A stretch of 64,000 bases of DNA, from contig JACPVF010000011.1 in assembly GCA_016191845.1 (NCBI GenBank), positions 295,787 through 359,786 of the forward strand, written 5' to 3'. Position numbers and translations under genes: made by a program. The notes beneath the pieces are model-generated. The model was not told where the DNA came from, did not search any database, and saw nothing but the letters and a program-made list of their open reading frames with translations. This document shows, piece after piece, positions 49,504 to 57,858 of the stretch (its first letter is position 1; each line of letters starts with the position of its first letter). This DNA comes from Chloroflexota bacterium (GTDB lineage Bacteria > Chloroflexota > Anaerolineae > Anaerolineales > Villigracilaceae).

Positions 49504-50193
49504 TTACATTGGTTCATCTTCAAATCTATAACCGACGCCGCGCACCGTAGCGATTAAATCTTCATATCCCAGCTTCTGACGGACATGTCCGAGATGCACA
49601 TCCACGACACGCATTTCGCCAAAGTATTCGCCGCCCCATACCTTCTCCAGCAATTGCTCGCGCGTTAGAACCCTGCCGCGGTTTTCAGCCAATGCCTTCA
49701 ACAAATCGAATTCGATGGCGGTTAAATCAATCGCTTGATCATCGACCTTGACAATGCGTGCGCCAACATCCATGTGCAAATGACGAAAGGACAGCACGCT
49801 CGATTCGGACCCTGAGCCTGATCCCGTTTGAATGCGCCTGATCGCGGCTTTGACTCGTGCCACCAATTCGCGCGGGCTGAATGGTTTGGTCACATAATCG
49901 TCTGCGCCAACGGAAAGACCAACAATCTTGTCGGTCTCTTCGGTTTTTGCGGTCAACAGGATTACATACACTTCTGATTCGCGGCGCAAGCGAGAGAGCA
50001 GTTCAATTCCATCCATGCCAGGAAGCATGATATCCAGGACGATGAGATCGGGCTTGAAAGCGCGGGCAGACTTAAGACCCGACGGACCATCCGTCGCCGT
50101 GTAAATCTCATAGCCTTCGGGCTTGAGATAGGCGGTAACAAGATTGACGATGGACGGTTCGTCGTCGATAACCAGTATTTTTGTCATGGGCAA
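49504..50193 (-). CDS. OmpR/PhoB-family response regulator
   Basis: 229 residues. Receiver domain with 'ILVIDDEPSIVNLV', phospho-acceptor in 'LIVLDIMLPGMDG' and 'VTKPFSPRELVARV', and a C-terminal winged helix with 'RVLTREQLLEKVWGGEYFG' and 'VDVHLGHVRQKLG'. First gene of the two-component operon. The CTTTA direct repeats at 51254-51280 are its likely site. The regulon palindrome (site 12) lies upstream, suggesting that the first two-component system controls the second. Confidence 0.88.
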   Translation of the reverse strand: MPMTKILVIDDEPSIVNLVTAYLKPEGYEIYTATDGPSGLKSARAFKPDLIVLDIMLPGMDGIELLSRLRRESEVYVILLTAKTEETDKIVGLSVGADDYVTKPFSPRELVARVKAAIRRIQTGSGSGSESSVLSFRHLHMDVGARIVKVDDQAIDLTAIEFDLLKALAENRGRVLTREQLLEKVWGGEYFGEMRVVDVHLGHVRQKLGYEDLIATVRGVGYRFEDEPM

Positions 50194-50255
50194 CTCTTGT
50201 GGCTGGATAATAAACTGAGATTTTTATCAGTATTGTAACTTCCCCTGCATAAAAT

Positions 50256-50289
50256 AAGATGCGCCGAATGGCTTATCCCGGCGCATCTT
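50256..50289 (-). terminator. Terminator with a regulon palindrome in its stem and loop (site 12)
   Basis: Stem AAGATGCGCCG / CGGCGCATCTT (11 bp, 12-nt loop) followed on the minus strand by TTATTTTA; it ends the Met-rich protein gene. The same bases contain ATGCGCC-GAAT-GGCTTAT (50259-50276), the regulon palindrome, whose centre is about 42 bp before a likely start under the -10 TACAAT (50237-50232) of the regulator operon. No TGCGCT box is present at this copy. Confidence 0.7.
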
Positions 50290-50306
50290 GTAATTTAGGC
50301 TGAACC

Positions 50307-51173
50307 TTACTCGGTTTCCTCAATGAATGTACCGTGCCAGGTGTGCAGGAAAATCTGTCCACTGTAGCCGTTGACACTCAACATGCCTACGATCTTGCCG
50401 TCTTTTTCAAAGTCGAGGGTGTAATAACCATAGAATTGCGTGGGATCGGTCGCGGCGGTGGCACCCGCGTAATTTGTATCAAGATATTGCTGAGCGTATT
50501 GAACAGCCTGGTCAGGTGAGATTATCATTTCGGCAGCCACATCCAATGTGGTCGTGTTGTCCCAGCCACTCATCATGCCATTACTGCCCATCATGCCTTG
50601 TCCGCCCATCATTCCATAACCATTTCCACCCACACCTGCACTTGCGCCAGGTGCAAGTGTCATATTATTGTGGTTGAGTCCGCTGTATTTCAGGTTCCAC
50701 ATCATGTTGGGACCGTGTTCGGGGTAGGCGGTCTGCGAAACGGGATCGACAAGTAGTTCGAAGGCGCCGATGCCCGTGCTGGCTTCCTTGACAACAACAT
50801 AGCCGTTGTTATCGAAGACCATGATCTCAGCAATCTCCAGATCAGAATTGTTCAGGTTCGCCAGATAGTATTCGGCGGCGGCTTTCGTCTGGTCAATGGT
50901 CAGGGTGGGGAGGTTGGCATTGTTATAGCCAAAGCCATTCATCATGCCGCCGTTTCGCATCATTCCTCCTGGACCGTAGGTGTTACCGCCCGTCATGTTA
51001 GGTCCACGTCCGTTCATCATGGAAGGACCATAGGCTTGATTGTCATTCCAGCCATACATCATGGAAGGTCCGAACGCGTTGGCGCGGGCATACATGCTAC
51101 CTGCGAAAAAGATGACCGCCGCCAGCGCGAGGACTGCGAGGATGGTCAAGGTTGTGGATAAAGTTTTGTTCAT
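50307..51173 (-). CDS. Exported Met/Gly/Asn-rich protein with PepSY-like domains
   Basis: 288 residues. Signal anchor (~6-28) and long low-complexity segments full of Met, Gly, Asn and Tyr (for example 'GNGYGMMGGQGMMGSNGMM'), separated by two PepSY-like units: 'TIDQTKAAAEYYLANLNNSDLEIAEIMVFDNNGYVVV' (in part) and 'ISPDQAVQYAQQYLDTNY'. The Met-rich parts should bind Cu(I)/Ag(I) in the periplasm, like CusF- or SilE-type sponges. It is likely a target of the adjacent two-component system. Confidence 0.75.
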   Translation of the reverse strand: MNKTLSTTLTILAVLALAAVIFFAGSMYARANAFGPSMMYGWNDNQAYGPSMMNGRGPNMTGGNTYGPGGMMRNGGMMNGFGYNNANLPTLTIDQTKAAAEYYLANLNNSDLEIAEIMVFDNNGYVVVKEASTGIGAFELLVDPVSQTAYPEHGPNMMWNLKYSGLNHNNMTLAPGASAGVGGNGYGMMGGQGMMGSNGMMSGWDNTTTLDVAAEMIISPDQAVQYAQQYLDTNYAGATAATDPTQFYGYYTLDFEKDGKIVGMLSVNGYSGQIFLHTWHGTFIEETE

Positions 51174-51253
51174 GGTTAGTCTCCTGTTTTTGTCATCACA
51201 CTGCCGTGTGTTGTTTTATGACATCAGTATAGGATTTACCATTGAAGAGGGTG

Positions 51254-51280
51254 TAAAGCGACTATAAAGATATGGTAAAG
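51254..51280 (-). promoter_or_regulatory. Triple CTTTA direct repeat with 11-bp period
   Basis: On the minus strand, CTTTA occurs three times at exact 11-bp spacing (plus-strand TAAAG at 51254, 51265 and 51276). OmpR/PhoB-type regulators bind such direct repeats. A good -10, TATACT (51231-51226), follows with no -35 in between, the layout of an activator-dependent promoter. It serves the Met-rich protein gene. Confidence 0.6.
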
Positions 51281-51360
51281 GTTATTTCGCTGGAATCTCC
51301 TTGATTCCAAAAATTATTAAATTACCTTACCTGGGAGGTGAAGATGTTCTAGTCTATAAG

Positions 51361-52158
51361 TCATGTGTACTTAATAAAATCTCCAATACCATTCCCAGTT
51401 TCCATTAATTCCCGTAATCGTTTGGCAAACCTTGTCGCAGGCGCACCATCCACAATGTCGTGATCCACACTGACTGTGAGACTCAGATACTCACGGATTT
51501 CAATCCGCCCTTCCACCACGCCGGGTTTCTCACCGATACCTCCCAGAGTGATCATCAGGGTTGGGAAAGAAATGGGAATACCCCAGCCGGCGCCGTCGGC
51601 GAACATACCGATGGCGCTCATGCCGACTGTCCCGCCCAACTTTTTGAAGATCTGCGGCTGGCTGGCAATAATCCGCCAGAATCCACTACGGATGAATCTC
51701 GGCAGGGAGAGAAATAATTGCATGGATTGGTATTTCTGCTCCTCCTCTGGCTTCCCCACCTGTGCGGCACGAATCTCGTTGTGAATCTCGCGGAACGATT
51801 TCCTGTTGGCGGCGCGTACCACGTGCGGCTTGACGATCTTGTGTCCATCTACTTCCACTTCGATCTGCGTGCTCACATCGACTTCATCGAAGAGGACCAG
51901 CTTATTTCTACCTTGTCGCATGGCGTGCAGGATCTTGTTTTCGTCCACAGCCTTGCCCAGACAGTGAATGACGAATGCAGTGAAGGATGGCGTTTCGCCC
52001 GTCCTGGTTTTGTATTCTCCCAGTCTCATACGGACGTCGGTCACGTCCACTTCAAACAAGCCGTGGATGAAGCGCTTGCGCTGCCCTTCGCGCAATACAT
52101 CAATGTAGCCGTGGCGAATTTTGGGAAACTCCTTGAAAACAAATGTATCATGCGTCAT
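51361..52158 (-). CDS. Orphan 2-oxoacid dehydrogenase E2-type acyltransferase domain
   Basis: 265 residues from the ATG at 52158 (ATGA overlap with the upstream gene). The fold is the CAT/E2 catalytic domain: 'PSFTAFVIHCLGKAVDEN' near residue 60 and 'LSLTVSVDHDIVDGAPATRF' with the HxxxD catalytic residues near 235. It lacks the lipoyl and E1-binding domains of a real E2, so it is probably a free CoA-dependent acyltransferase. Last gene of an eight-gene minus-strand operon. The acyl acceptor is unknown; a lipid made by the UbiA-type enzyme is possible. Confidence 0.8.
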   Translation of the reverse strand: MTHDTFVFKEFPKIRHGYIDVLREGQRKRFIHGLFEVDVTDVRMRLGEYKTRTGETPSFTAFVIHCLGKAVDENKILHAMRQGRNKLVLFDEVDVSTQIEVEVDGHKIVKPHVVRAANRKSFREIHNEIRAAQVGKPEEEQKYQSMQLFLSLPRFIRSGFWRIIASQPQIFKKLGGTVGMSAIGMFADGAGWGIPISFPTLMITLGGIGEKPGVVEGRIEIREYLSLTVSVDHDIVDGAPATRFAKRLRELMETGNGIGDFIKYT

Positions 52159-52895
52159 GCAATTTTCTTTCCTTTCATTTGACGCTTGAATACGATGCTC
52201 AATAGTACTCCATTGATAATCAACACCAACCAATCGATGGAAATTACCGCGACCTCGAAACGATCCTGTCGATCCAATCCGTAATTGATCGAGGTCAGGG
52301 TCAGGGCAAGAACTGTCAGGAGGAAACTGATTACAAATACCCAGCGGACAGCAGCTTCCAAACGGTTCTTGTTGACAAACACAGGCGCCATGAATAGGAA
52401 GGAGAGACTCATCAACAGATAGCCTAATTCCTCCAGCACAATGAAGACCCCGTGCGCATTGTATTGGGTCAACAAGGTAATCCCTTCTGTTTCCCCGCTC
52501 ATCAGGCTGATCGGGACGACCGAGAACTGCACAAAATAATCGCCCACCAGAACCATTGTCGCCAGGAGCGCAAAGGACAGTCCGATCTGGCTGAAGATCT
52601 TCCTTTGGTTGGAGGCGTATACATGAATGGAAATCATCAACACTAGATAGGATAGGGTCAGGATGATCGCAAGCGGCATCCAGAGATAGTCCTTCGGAAA
52701 CTGCGACAAAGTATTCAAGTACGGATACTCGATGCAGAGTTCGCCGCAGTTTGCTCCAGAGATCGGAATGGCGGTGATCGCAAAGCCAAACGTGACCACC
52801 GTCATGATCACAGTGAAGATCGCTGTATAGAACCCAACCAAATGGGAAATCGTTTGTTCAGAGCCGTTTTCGGAGACTTGTGTAGTTGCCATCAT
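52155..52895 (-). CDS. Seven-helix membrane protein of unknown function
   Basis: 246 residues with about seven hydrophobic helices and a short extracytoplasmic loop 'SGANCGELCIEYPYLNTL' with two Cys. No motif of a known transporter. It overlaps the acyltransferase start by 4 bp. It may be a partner in the lipid or envelope pathway of this operon. Confidence 0.55.
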   Translation of the reverse strand: MMATTQVSENGSEQTISHLVGFYTAIFTVIMTVVTFGFAITAIPISGANCGELCIEYPYLNTLSQFPKDYLWMPLAIILTLSYLVLMISIHVYASNQRKIFSQIGLSFALLATMVLVGDYFVQFSVVPISLMSGETEGITLLTQYNAHGVFIVLEELGYLLMSLSFLFMAPVFVNKNRLEAAVRWVFVISFLLTVLALTLTSINYGLDRQDRFEVAVISIDWLVLIINGVLLSIVFKRQMKGKKIA

Positions 52896-52916
52896 TCCTC
52901 TTTTCTATTTTTATAT

Positions 52917-53732
52917 TCACTGACCGCGAGCGCGGATATATTCACTAACATCCACGTTGTAGGCTGTTTCTTCCAGTGAAAAATATGCCCAGGGACTGCC
53001 TTGATCCAGCCACGTGGCGGAGCCGACCGCGCTGATCTTCATACCCGGCAACGTGTTCCCAGGTTCATTGCGTGTGATCCATAGGATCTTGGATTTGCCC
53101 TCACCAGCTTCGCGGTAGCGCATGGCTTCCATCGTTTCGATCATCCCTGTATGTGGATTGAAGCGTACGACAAAATTCTCTACTTGATCTTCGAACGGTA
53201 CGAATAACAAAGCGATGTTCTCATCCACCGCCTCCCACCGGACTTTTGAATCGGTCAGCCAGATCGAAGGGAACCATCCCGCCTCCGCCCAAACCGCCAG
53301 ATTCGCGCCCTGATTGGTGTTGGGGTCATCATAGAACGTGCCCATCGGACTTTCAAAGAAGCTTTCGCCGTCCAAATAGCCTTCGTTTACTTTCAGGAAA
53401 GGCATTCCAAAAAATGTCGCCTCAATATAATGGCGGTAGTCTTTTCCGGCATTATGGACAAAGACAAAACGCGCCGGAAGCCAGATGCCAAATGGACGAA
53501 TCCGTCCACGCCCGGCAAATACGGCGGTCTCGATTACGGGGATCTGGTTGCCATACACCGTGCGATAAAAGCGCTCAACGGGTGTAGGCAAGCCACTTGG
53601 AAGCGGAACAGTTTTCGGGCTTGTTTTTTGAAGCGCAGGCATTGAAAAGGATTTGGGCTGTACGTTTAATCCGATCCAGCCGAGCAGAATCAATATTGCG
53701 AGGACTGCAACAAGGACATATACGATTTTCAT
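52917..53732 (-). CDS. DUF6544-like membrane-anchored protein
   Basis: 271 residues with one N-terminal helix (~4-24) and a beta-rich extracytoplasmic domain ('PVERFYRTVYGNQIPVIE', 'ATFFGMPFLKVNEGYLDG', 'EDQVENFVVRFNPHTGMIETMEAMRY' in part). It fits the DUF6544/DUF6920 group, possibly a lipid-binding LolA/SRPBCC-like shell. The function is unknown. It lies between two membrane proteins in the same operon. Confidence 0.6.
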   Translation of the reverse strand: MKIVYVLVAVLAILILLGWIGLNVQPKSFSMPALQKTSPKTVPLPSGLPTPVERFYRTVYGNQIPVIETAVFAGRGRIRPFGIWLPARFVFVHNAGKDYRHYIEATFFGMPFLKVNEGYLDGESFFESPMGTFYDDPNTNQGANLAVWAEAGWFPSIWLTDSKVRWEAVDENIALLFVPFEDQVENFVVRFNPHTGMIETMEAMRYREAGEGKSKILWITRNEPGNTLPGMKISAVGSATWLDQGSPWAYFSLEETAYNVDVSEYIRARGQ

Positions 53733-53756
53733 TTCTCTCTCTTCATGAACAGATGG

Positions 53757-54497
53757 CTAGACGCCATCCTTGGAATTTCCCAAACGGAACAGTCGGATGG
53801 TGAACATGACCATCCAAGCCATAGACAATAATCCGCCTGGCATGGCAAAGGCTGTTGCCGTATCTTTTATGTTGGGTGCAAAAGTCACCAAAATAATATA
53901 GAGCGCGATTAAGGCACTGCCAGCAATCCCTAAATACGAAGTGACTTTGCTAAAAACCTTCCCTGTTAACATGGTGAATGACATGATCAGACCTGCGATG
54001 TTTGGCAATAGAAAGCCTATAAATACTCCTAAACTACCATGTGTACCCCTTGCAAGCATGGCTTCACCCGCGGCGGCAAGTAAAGTTTTTTGGGACTCTG
54101 TTGTTGCGGCGGCGTATTTATAACTTAGTTCAAGCATGGGCAGGGCGGTATTTGTTGTGACAAAAATTGTCGTCCCTACCAGAAAAATAATCAAGGCAAG
54201 TAGGGCATATGCAATGTTTGTCTTGCGATGGGCGGCAAAAAGCGCAAAATAAGCGGGAATAAAAATCATTTGATTGATGATGTTCAACAGGTCGAGATTG
54301 TAAAGACCAAGTAAGGGATTTATTTGAAATTGTGCAAATCTGTCAATGGCTGTTTGTGGCAGAGCGGATAAATTGCCACCCGTCACAGAACCAAAGATTA
54401 CATCCAGCACAATCCCGATTAATGCAATGATGGTGGCAATTCCGCCAACGATATAGATATTTTTCCATTGACTTTCATTCGGTTTCAGATCGGACAT
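53757..54497 (-). CDS. DUF4386-like integral membrane protein
   Basis: 246 residues with six or seven helices; 'GGIATIIALIGIVLDVIFG' is the first. Conserved polar parts such as 'AGEAMLARGTHGSLGVFIGF'. It resembles the DUF4386 family, which is widespread and uncharacterised. It is part of the minus-strand operon. Confidence 0.6.
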   Translation of the reverse strand: MSDLKPNESQWKNIYIVGGIATIIALIGIVLDVIFGSVTGGNLSALPQTAIDRFAQFQINPLLGLYNLDLLNIINQMIFIPAYFALFAAHRKTNIAYALLALIIFLVGTTIFVTTNTALPMLELSYKYAAATTESQKTLLAAAGEAMLARGTHGSLGVFIGFLLPNIAGLIMSFTMLTGKVFSKVTSYLGIAGSALIALYIILVTFAPNIKDTATAFAMPGGLLSMAWMVMFTIRLFRLGNSKDGV

Positions 54498-54522
54498 TTT
54501 ATGATTCCTTTCATATTAGATT

Positions 54523-55374
54523 TCATTTCAACAAACGGATGACGATCACGCTTAGGATCGCCAGGGATGCGCTCAGATAGATCCAACGGATATACATGCG
54601 ACGATTTGCCAGCTTTGAGTCCAATAACTTATGGGTTGAAAATAGAATCACCCCATCCATGAACAGGAATGGAGTGATATACAGCCATTCCATCCAACCC
54701 AATACAAATTGCATCATGCTGATGGTGATCACCAGAAGGAAGATTGCGGCACTGATGCGGATTGCAGTTTCCTGACCGAACAATACCGGCAGGGAGCGGG
54801 AACCAGCTTTCCGGTCCCCATCCATATCCATCGCATCAGCGGCGATCTCTTCACCTAGATTGATGAGCAATGCCAACGTACCGAAAAACCAGACTGCCAC
54901 TTCAATCGGTTTGCCGACAGCGATCCCGCCGAAAATGAAGGTCATCCCTACGGAGAAACTGATCATCAAGTTCCCGGGCAATCCCGTCTTTTTGAAGCGC
55001 CAGTTGTACAGAAATCCCACTATCCATGCCAAGATAACGACCAGTAAGGTCTGAAAACTGAGCAGGAAACTGGTGATAAAGCCAAGGATGGTTACCGCAA
55101 TGGAAAGCAGAACAACCTCTCGGTTGGTAACAATTCCGGATGGAAGCGGTCTTTCCGGCGCGTTGATCCTGTCGCTTTCGAGATCGAAGTAATCGTTGAG
55201 GATCAGGGATGTTGCTGAGATCAGGAACACACTGGAAAAACCAAGGGTCAATTCCCTGAAAGCAGGTATTTCTCCCAGAGCCAATAGTTCCCCAAGAATG
55301 ACGCATATCCCTGCTGTGAAAGGTAGCTCGAATCGAAAAAGACGAAACAGTCCTGATAGCTTTTTTCTGAACAT
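54523..55374 (-). CDS. UbiA-family prenyltransferase
   Basis: 283 residues with eight or nine helices. Two Asp-rich motifs: 'NDYFDLESDRINAPERPLPSG' (in part) and 'DAMDMDGDRKAGSRSLPVLFG', which bind Mg-prenyl-diphosphate. Such enzymes attach a polyprenyl or phytyl chain to an aromatic or glycerol-phosphate acceptor (quinone, chlorophyll, archaeal-type lipid). The acceptor cannot be told. It is the enzymatic core of this operon. Confidence 0.88.
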   Translation of the reverse strand: MFRKKLSGLFRLFRFELPFTAGICVILGELLALGEIPAFRELTLGFSSVFLISATSLILNDYFDLESDRINAPERPLPSGIVTNREVVLLSIAVTILGFITSFLLSFQTLLVVILAWIVGFLYNWRFKKTGLPGNLMISFSVGMTFIFGGIAVGKPIEVAVWFFGTLALLINLGEEIAADAMDMDGDRKAGSRSLPVLFGQETAIRISAAIFLLVITISMMQFVLGWMEWLYITPFLFMDGVILFSTHKLLDSKLANRRMYIRWIYLSASLAILSVIVIRLLK

Positions 55375-55386
55375 TAGCCTGTTTTT

Positions 55387-55917
55387 CTATTTCGGCGAAT
55401 GAGCCAACAATGGTTGTAGCTCCACTGCCCATTTTTGGATGGCATTCCAGTCGCGGTGGTCGCCTTCCTTCCAGACACCAAACAGGACGCTCAATCGGAA
55501 TTTCAGGCGGTCGCTGAACGAGGGAATTTTGCGGATGTCCAATCCGCCGGCGAACAAGCCCTCGCTAACGGGTCTCACCAATGCGCGGACCGGATCCAGC
55601 CATGAGGATACATGACTGCGATACTGCTCGCCATTCTTCATGGTCAGCGTCATGCAAACTAAAAATGCTGCAAATGGTTTGCGCTTCAATTCGGCTTGAT
55701 GTCTGCGCACGAACTGCATGGCTTCGGGCAGCCATGCCCCGCCATTGACTGCGCTTCCCGCGACTACCGCATCATACGGAGACAAGTCTTTGACATCGCG
55801 CATCGGCAACACATCCACCATGCATCCATCTTCAGACAAGGTTTTACCGATACTTTTTGCGACACCTTCGGTGGAGCCAAAACGACTGGCATAGGTTACG
55901 AGGATTTGTTTATTCAT
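55387..55917 (-). CDS. Flavodoxin-like protein (HemG-type)
   Basis: 176 residues. 'ILVTYASRFGSTEGVAKSIG' is the FMN-phosphate loop and 'YDAVVAGSAVNGGAWLPEA' the second flavin loop; the general build matches the HemG/menaquinone-dependent protoporphyrinogen oxidase group. It may reduce a quinone or prenylated compound. It lies 12 bp from the UbiA gene. Confidence 0.8.
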   Translation of the reverse strand: MNKQILVTYASRFGSTEGVAKSIGKTLSEDGCMVDVLPMRDVKDLSPYDAVVAGSAVNGGAWLPEAMQFVRRHQAELKRKPFAAFLVCMTLTMKNGEQYRSHVSSWLDPVRALVRPVSEGLFAGGLDIRKIPSFSDRLKFRLSVLFGVWKEGDHRDWNAIQKWAVELQPLLAHSPK

Positions 55918-55929
55918 GTTCCATTCCTT

Positions 55930-56439
55930 TCATGGTCGAACAGGCAGGGCTGTTCGTTTTTTTGTGCGATAGCAGAAAAAGATGGCTCCGGCAAGGATTA
56001 CAAGATCGAAAATGGTCATAAACACAAAACCAATACCTGAATTTTCCAAGCCGAGTCCAACCAGGGGCGAATCATTGAAAAATAATGGCAGGTTGGAGTG
56101 CATCAGGAAGTCAAGCAGCCAGTGGCTGAAAACCACCGCTCCAAGGAGCAGACTGCTGCGACGATCTTTGTAAAGAAGATAGCCAATGAACGCTGCTGTC
56201 AGTGACCAGATGATGGACATGAACAAACCATGCGACCAGGGATTCAAAGCAGGTGTCAAATATTTGACGCCCTGACTAAAATCCATTGTCATTACCGCTT
56301 TCTGCTCAAGTCCAATGGACGCAAACAGGAAATATAAAATGTCATTCGTTTCGCTGGCAACCAGGAAGACCCAGAGCGGTATTTTGGGTTCGACTGGTTT
56401 TGCAGCAAATCCCGCCGCAAGATGACCGATGCCTGACAT
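55930..56439 (-). CDS. Membrane-bound metal-dependent hydrolase-like protein (YdjM-like)
   Basis: 169 residues with four helices. 'GIGHLAAGFAAKP' at the N-terminus, then 'NPWSHGLFMSI' and 'FSHWLLDFLMHSNLPLF' place His and Asp residues as in the YdjM/DUF457 family of LexA-controlled membrane hydrolases. Possible phospholipase-type activity. It is 3 bp from the next gene in the operon. Confidence 0.65.
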   Translation of the reverse strand: MSGIGHLAAGFAAKPVEPKIPLWVFLVASETNDILYFLFASIGLEQKAVMTMDFSQGVKYLTPALNPWSHGLFMSIIWSLTAAFIGYLLYKDRRSSLLLGAVVFSHWLLDFLMHSNLPLFFNDSPLVGLGLENSGIGFVFMTIFDLVILAGAIFFCYRTKKRTALPVRP

Positions 56440-56442
56440 GAT

Positions 56443-57243
56443 TTATCCTTCCTTACTGATGTTTCGATAGAACAGCCCGCAGGCGATCAGTCCAAGCGCC
56501 GTCAATGTACCCCAAAGGGGGAGTTCACTGGTCTTCGAGATGCCCGCATTCACAACCAGGATCGAGTTTACAGCAAGGACAAGCGTGTAGAGCGGACCCT
56601 TCACATTGAGAATCCCTGCAATGACATATCCCCACGGCTGGCGTTTCATCAACCAGAGCGCGCCGAGAATCAGCCAGGGAATTAGTAAGGTCAGGTCGAG
56701 GGCGAAAACCACATTGGTGGGATGTCCGCTCATTGTCACGATGGCGGGGACATTGCCAGTGGCGATAAAGTTGATGGACTGGATCAGGTACACCAGTCCA
56801 AGCCCTGAAGCGACAAATAGGAAATAGCCTCCGATCCACCTGACTGGCGCTTCCTTCCGCATCTGCTGGCTGATCCGGTTTATGTCGAGATTTGTCAACC
56901 CAAAGATCAAGGCAATGATCGAGAGCGCAAGCAGGGCAGCATACAGCAGAAAAAATACATTAAACGCCGCGCCGAAGAGATAGAAGGCATAGTTGTAGAG
57001 CATGTAATCCAGCATGCCCATCCAGATCAATTGCCCTTTGGATGAGCCCTTTGCCGAATACACCAGCGCTGCGATCAATATTGGGACGGCAATAAAGAGG
57101 GTGACTGCGTCATTCCCGAGCCAGGTCGTTTTGACGAAGAGATTATCGCGGTACAAATCCGGCCGCAACAAACCGCCAATGGAGGTGAGCGCTGCAAGGA
57201 TTGCAATGAACACCGAGAGAATATATGCTATTTTTAATTTCAT
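56443..57243 (-). CDS. Integral membrane protein of unknown function
   Basis: 266 residues from the ATG at 57243 (AAGGA upstream); an upstream extension of the frame lies in the leader hairpin and is rejected. About seven helices; 'GLLRPDLYRDNLFVKTTWLGND' is a conserved-looking outer loop. First gene of the eight-gene operon. A terminator-like hairpin stands just before its start. Confidence 0.6.
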   Translation of the reverse strand: MKLKIAYILSVFIAILAALTSIGGLLRPDLYRDNLFVKTTWLGNDAVTLFIAVPILIAALVYSAKGSSKGQLIWMGMLDYMLYNYAFYLFGAAFNVFFLLYAALLALSIIALIFGLTNLDINRISQQMRKEAPVRWIGGYFLFVASGLGLVYLIQSINFIATGNVPAIVTMSGHPTNVVFALDLTLLIPWLILGALWLMKRQPWGYVIAGILNVKGPLYTLVLAVNSILVVNAGISKTSELPLWGTLTALGLIACGLFYRNISKEG

Positions 57244-57275
57244 ACGCGGAAAATCCTTGTTGTCTGAAAAATAAA

Positions 57276-57309
57276 AAGTACATCCAGAAGCGAATCGCTG
57301 GATGTACTT
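57276..57309 (-). terminator. Terminator-like attenuator 30 bp before the UbiA operon
   Basis: 12-bp perfect stem AAGTACATCCAG / CTGGATGTACTT with a 10-nt loop, followed on the minus strand by TTTATTTTT. Only about 30 bp separate it from the first ATG, too little for a full promoter, so transcription must start upstream and read through: attenuation is likely. Confidence 0.7.
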
Positions 57310-57858
57310 GATTTGGTCAAACCGTATTACCCTCATCAACACTGAATAACGCGGGGACGGGAATTGCTCCACCCAGTGCAACGGTTGTTGCATGGAGGAT
57401 CGGGGCAAGTAAATCACACAATGAGAGAGATCTGTATTTCATGTTGAAAGCGAATTTTAGATTGTCTGACAGATGCGGTAAGGGATGAATGTAATTTGTT
57501 TTTACGTCAACAATCACCCCCTTCCATGAAATCTACTAAATCTTAAGTGTGCATAAAAACAACTCCCATCCTGAAAATTTTGGCATGAAGGTATCTTCAG
57601 GATGGGAATTACAGTATTCGCAATAAGTAGTCATATTTCTATTTTACTATCCTAGTTGGAATGATTGAGCTTTGGTTATCATAAATCATCAGCACGGTGT
57701 GTCCGAAAAAGCCATCATATTTCATTTCGAATTTGTCTCGGAAATTATCGAAATTTCCAGATATGAGATGCAATCCTTGTTTAGTTTGGAGAATTTAGTG
57801 ATTGCCCATGAATCACTTGGGCGTATTTGATGATTAAGGTCTGAATTGAAAAATGGCA
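57310..57858. other. AT-rich intergenic region with gene remnants
   Basis: About 550 bp with no convincing intact gene. It holds the N-terminal tag remnant (57536-57634), an inverted repeat CCCATCCTGAA/TTCAGGATGGG (57565-57606), and a minus-strand stretch (57639-~57800) coding 'FRDKFEMKYDGFFGHTVLMIY', which looks like a broken gene. A 66-codon minus-strand frame from a GTG at 57517 has no recognisable domain. The promoter of the UbiA operon must lie here. Confidence 0.4.
57536..57634 (-). pseudogene. tag: N-terminal remnant of a tag gene
   Basis: From the ATG at 57634 the frame reads TTYCEYCNSHPEDTF, nearly the same as the first 16 residues of the intact tag (TSYCDYCNNHPEDTF). It then diverges and stops after 32 residues. 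It is on the same strand as the C-terminal tag remnant at 13122-13262, so together the two look like the ends of one gene split apart by about 44 kb. Confidence 0.65.
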
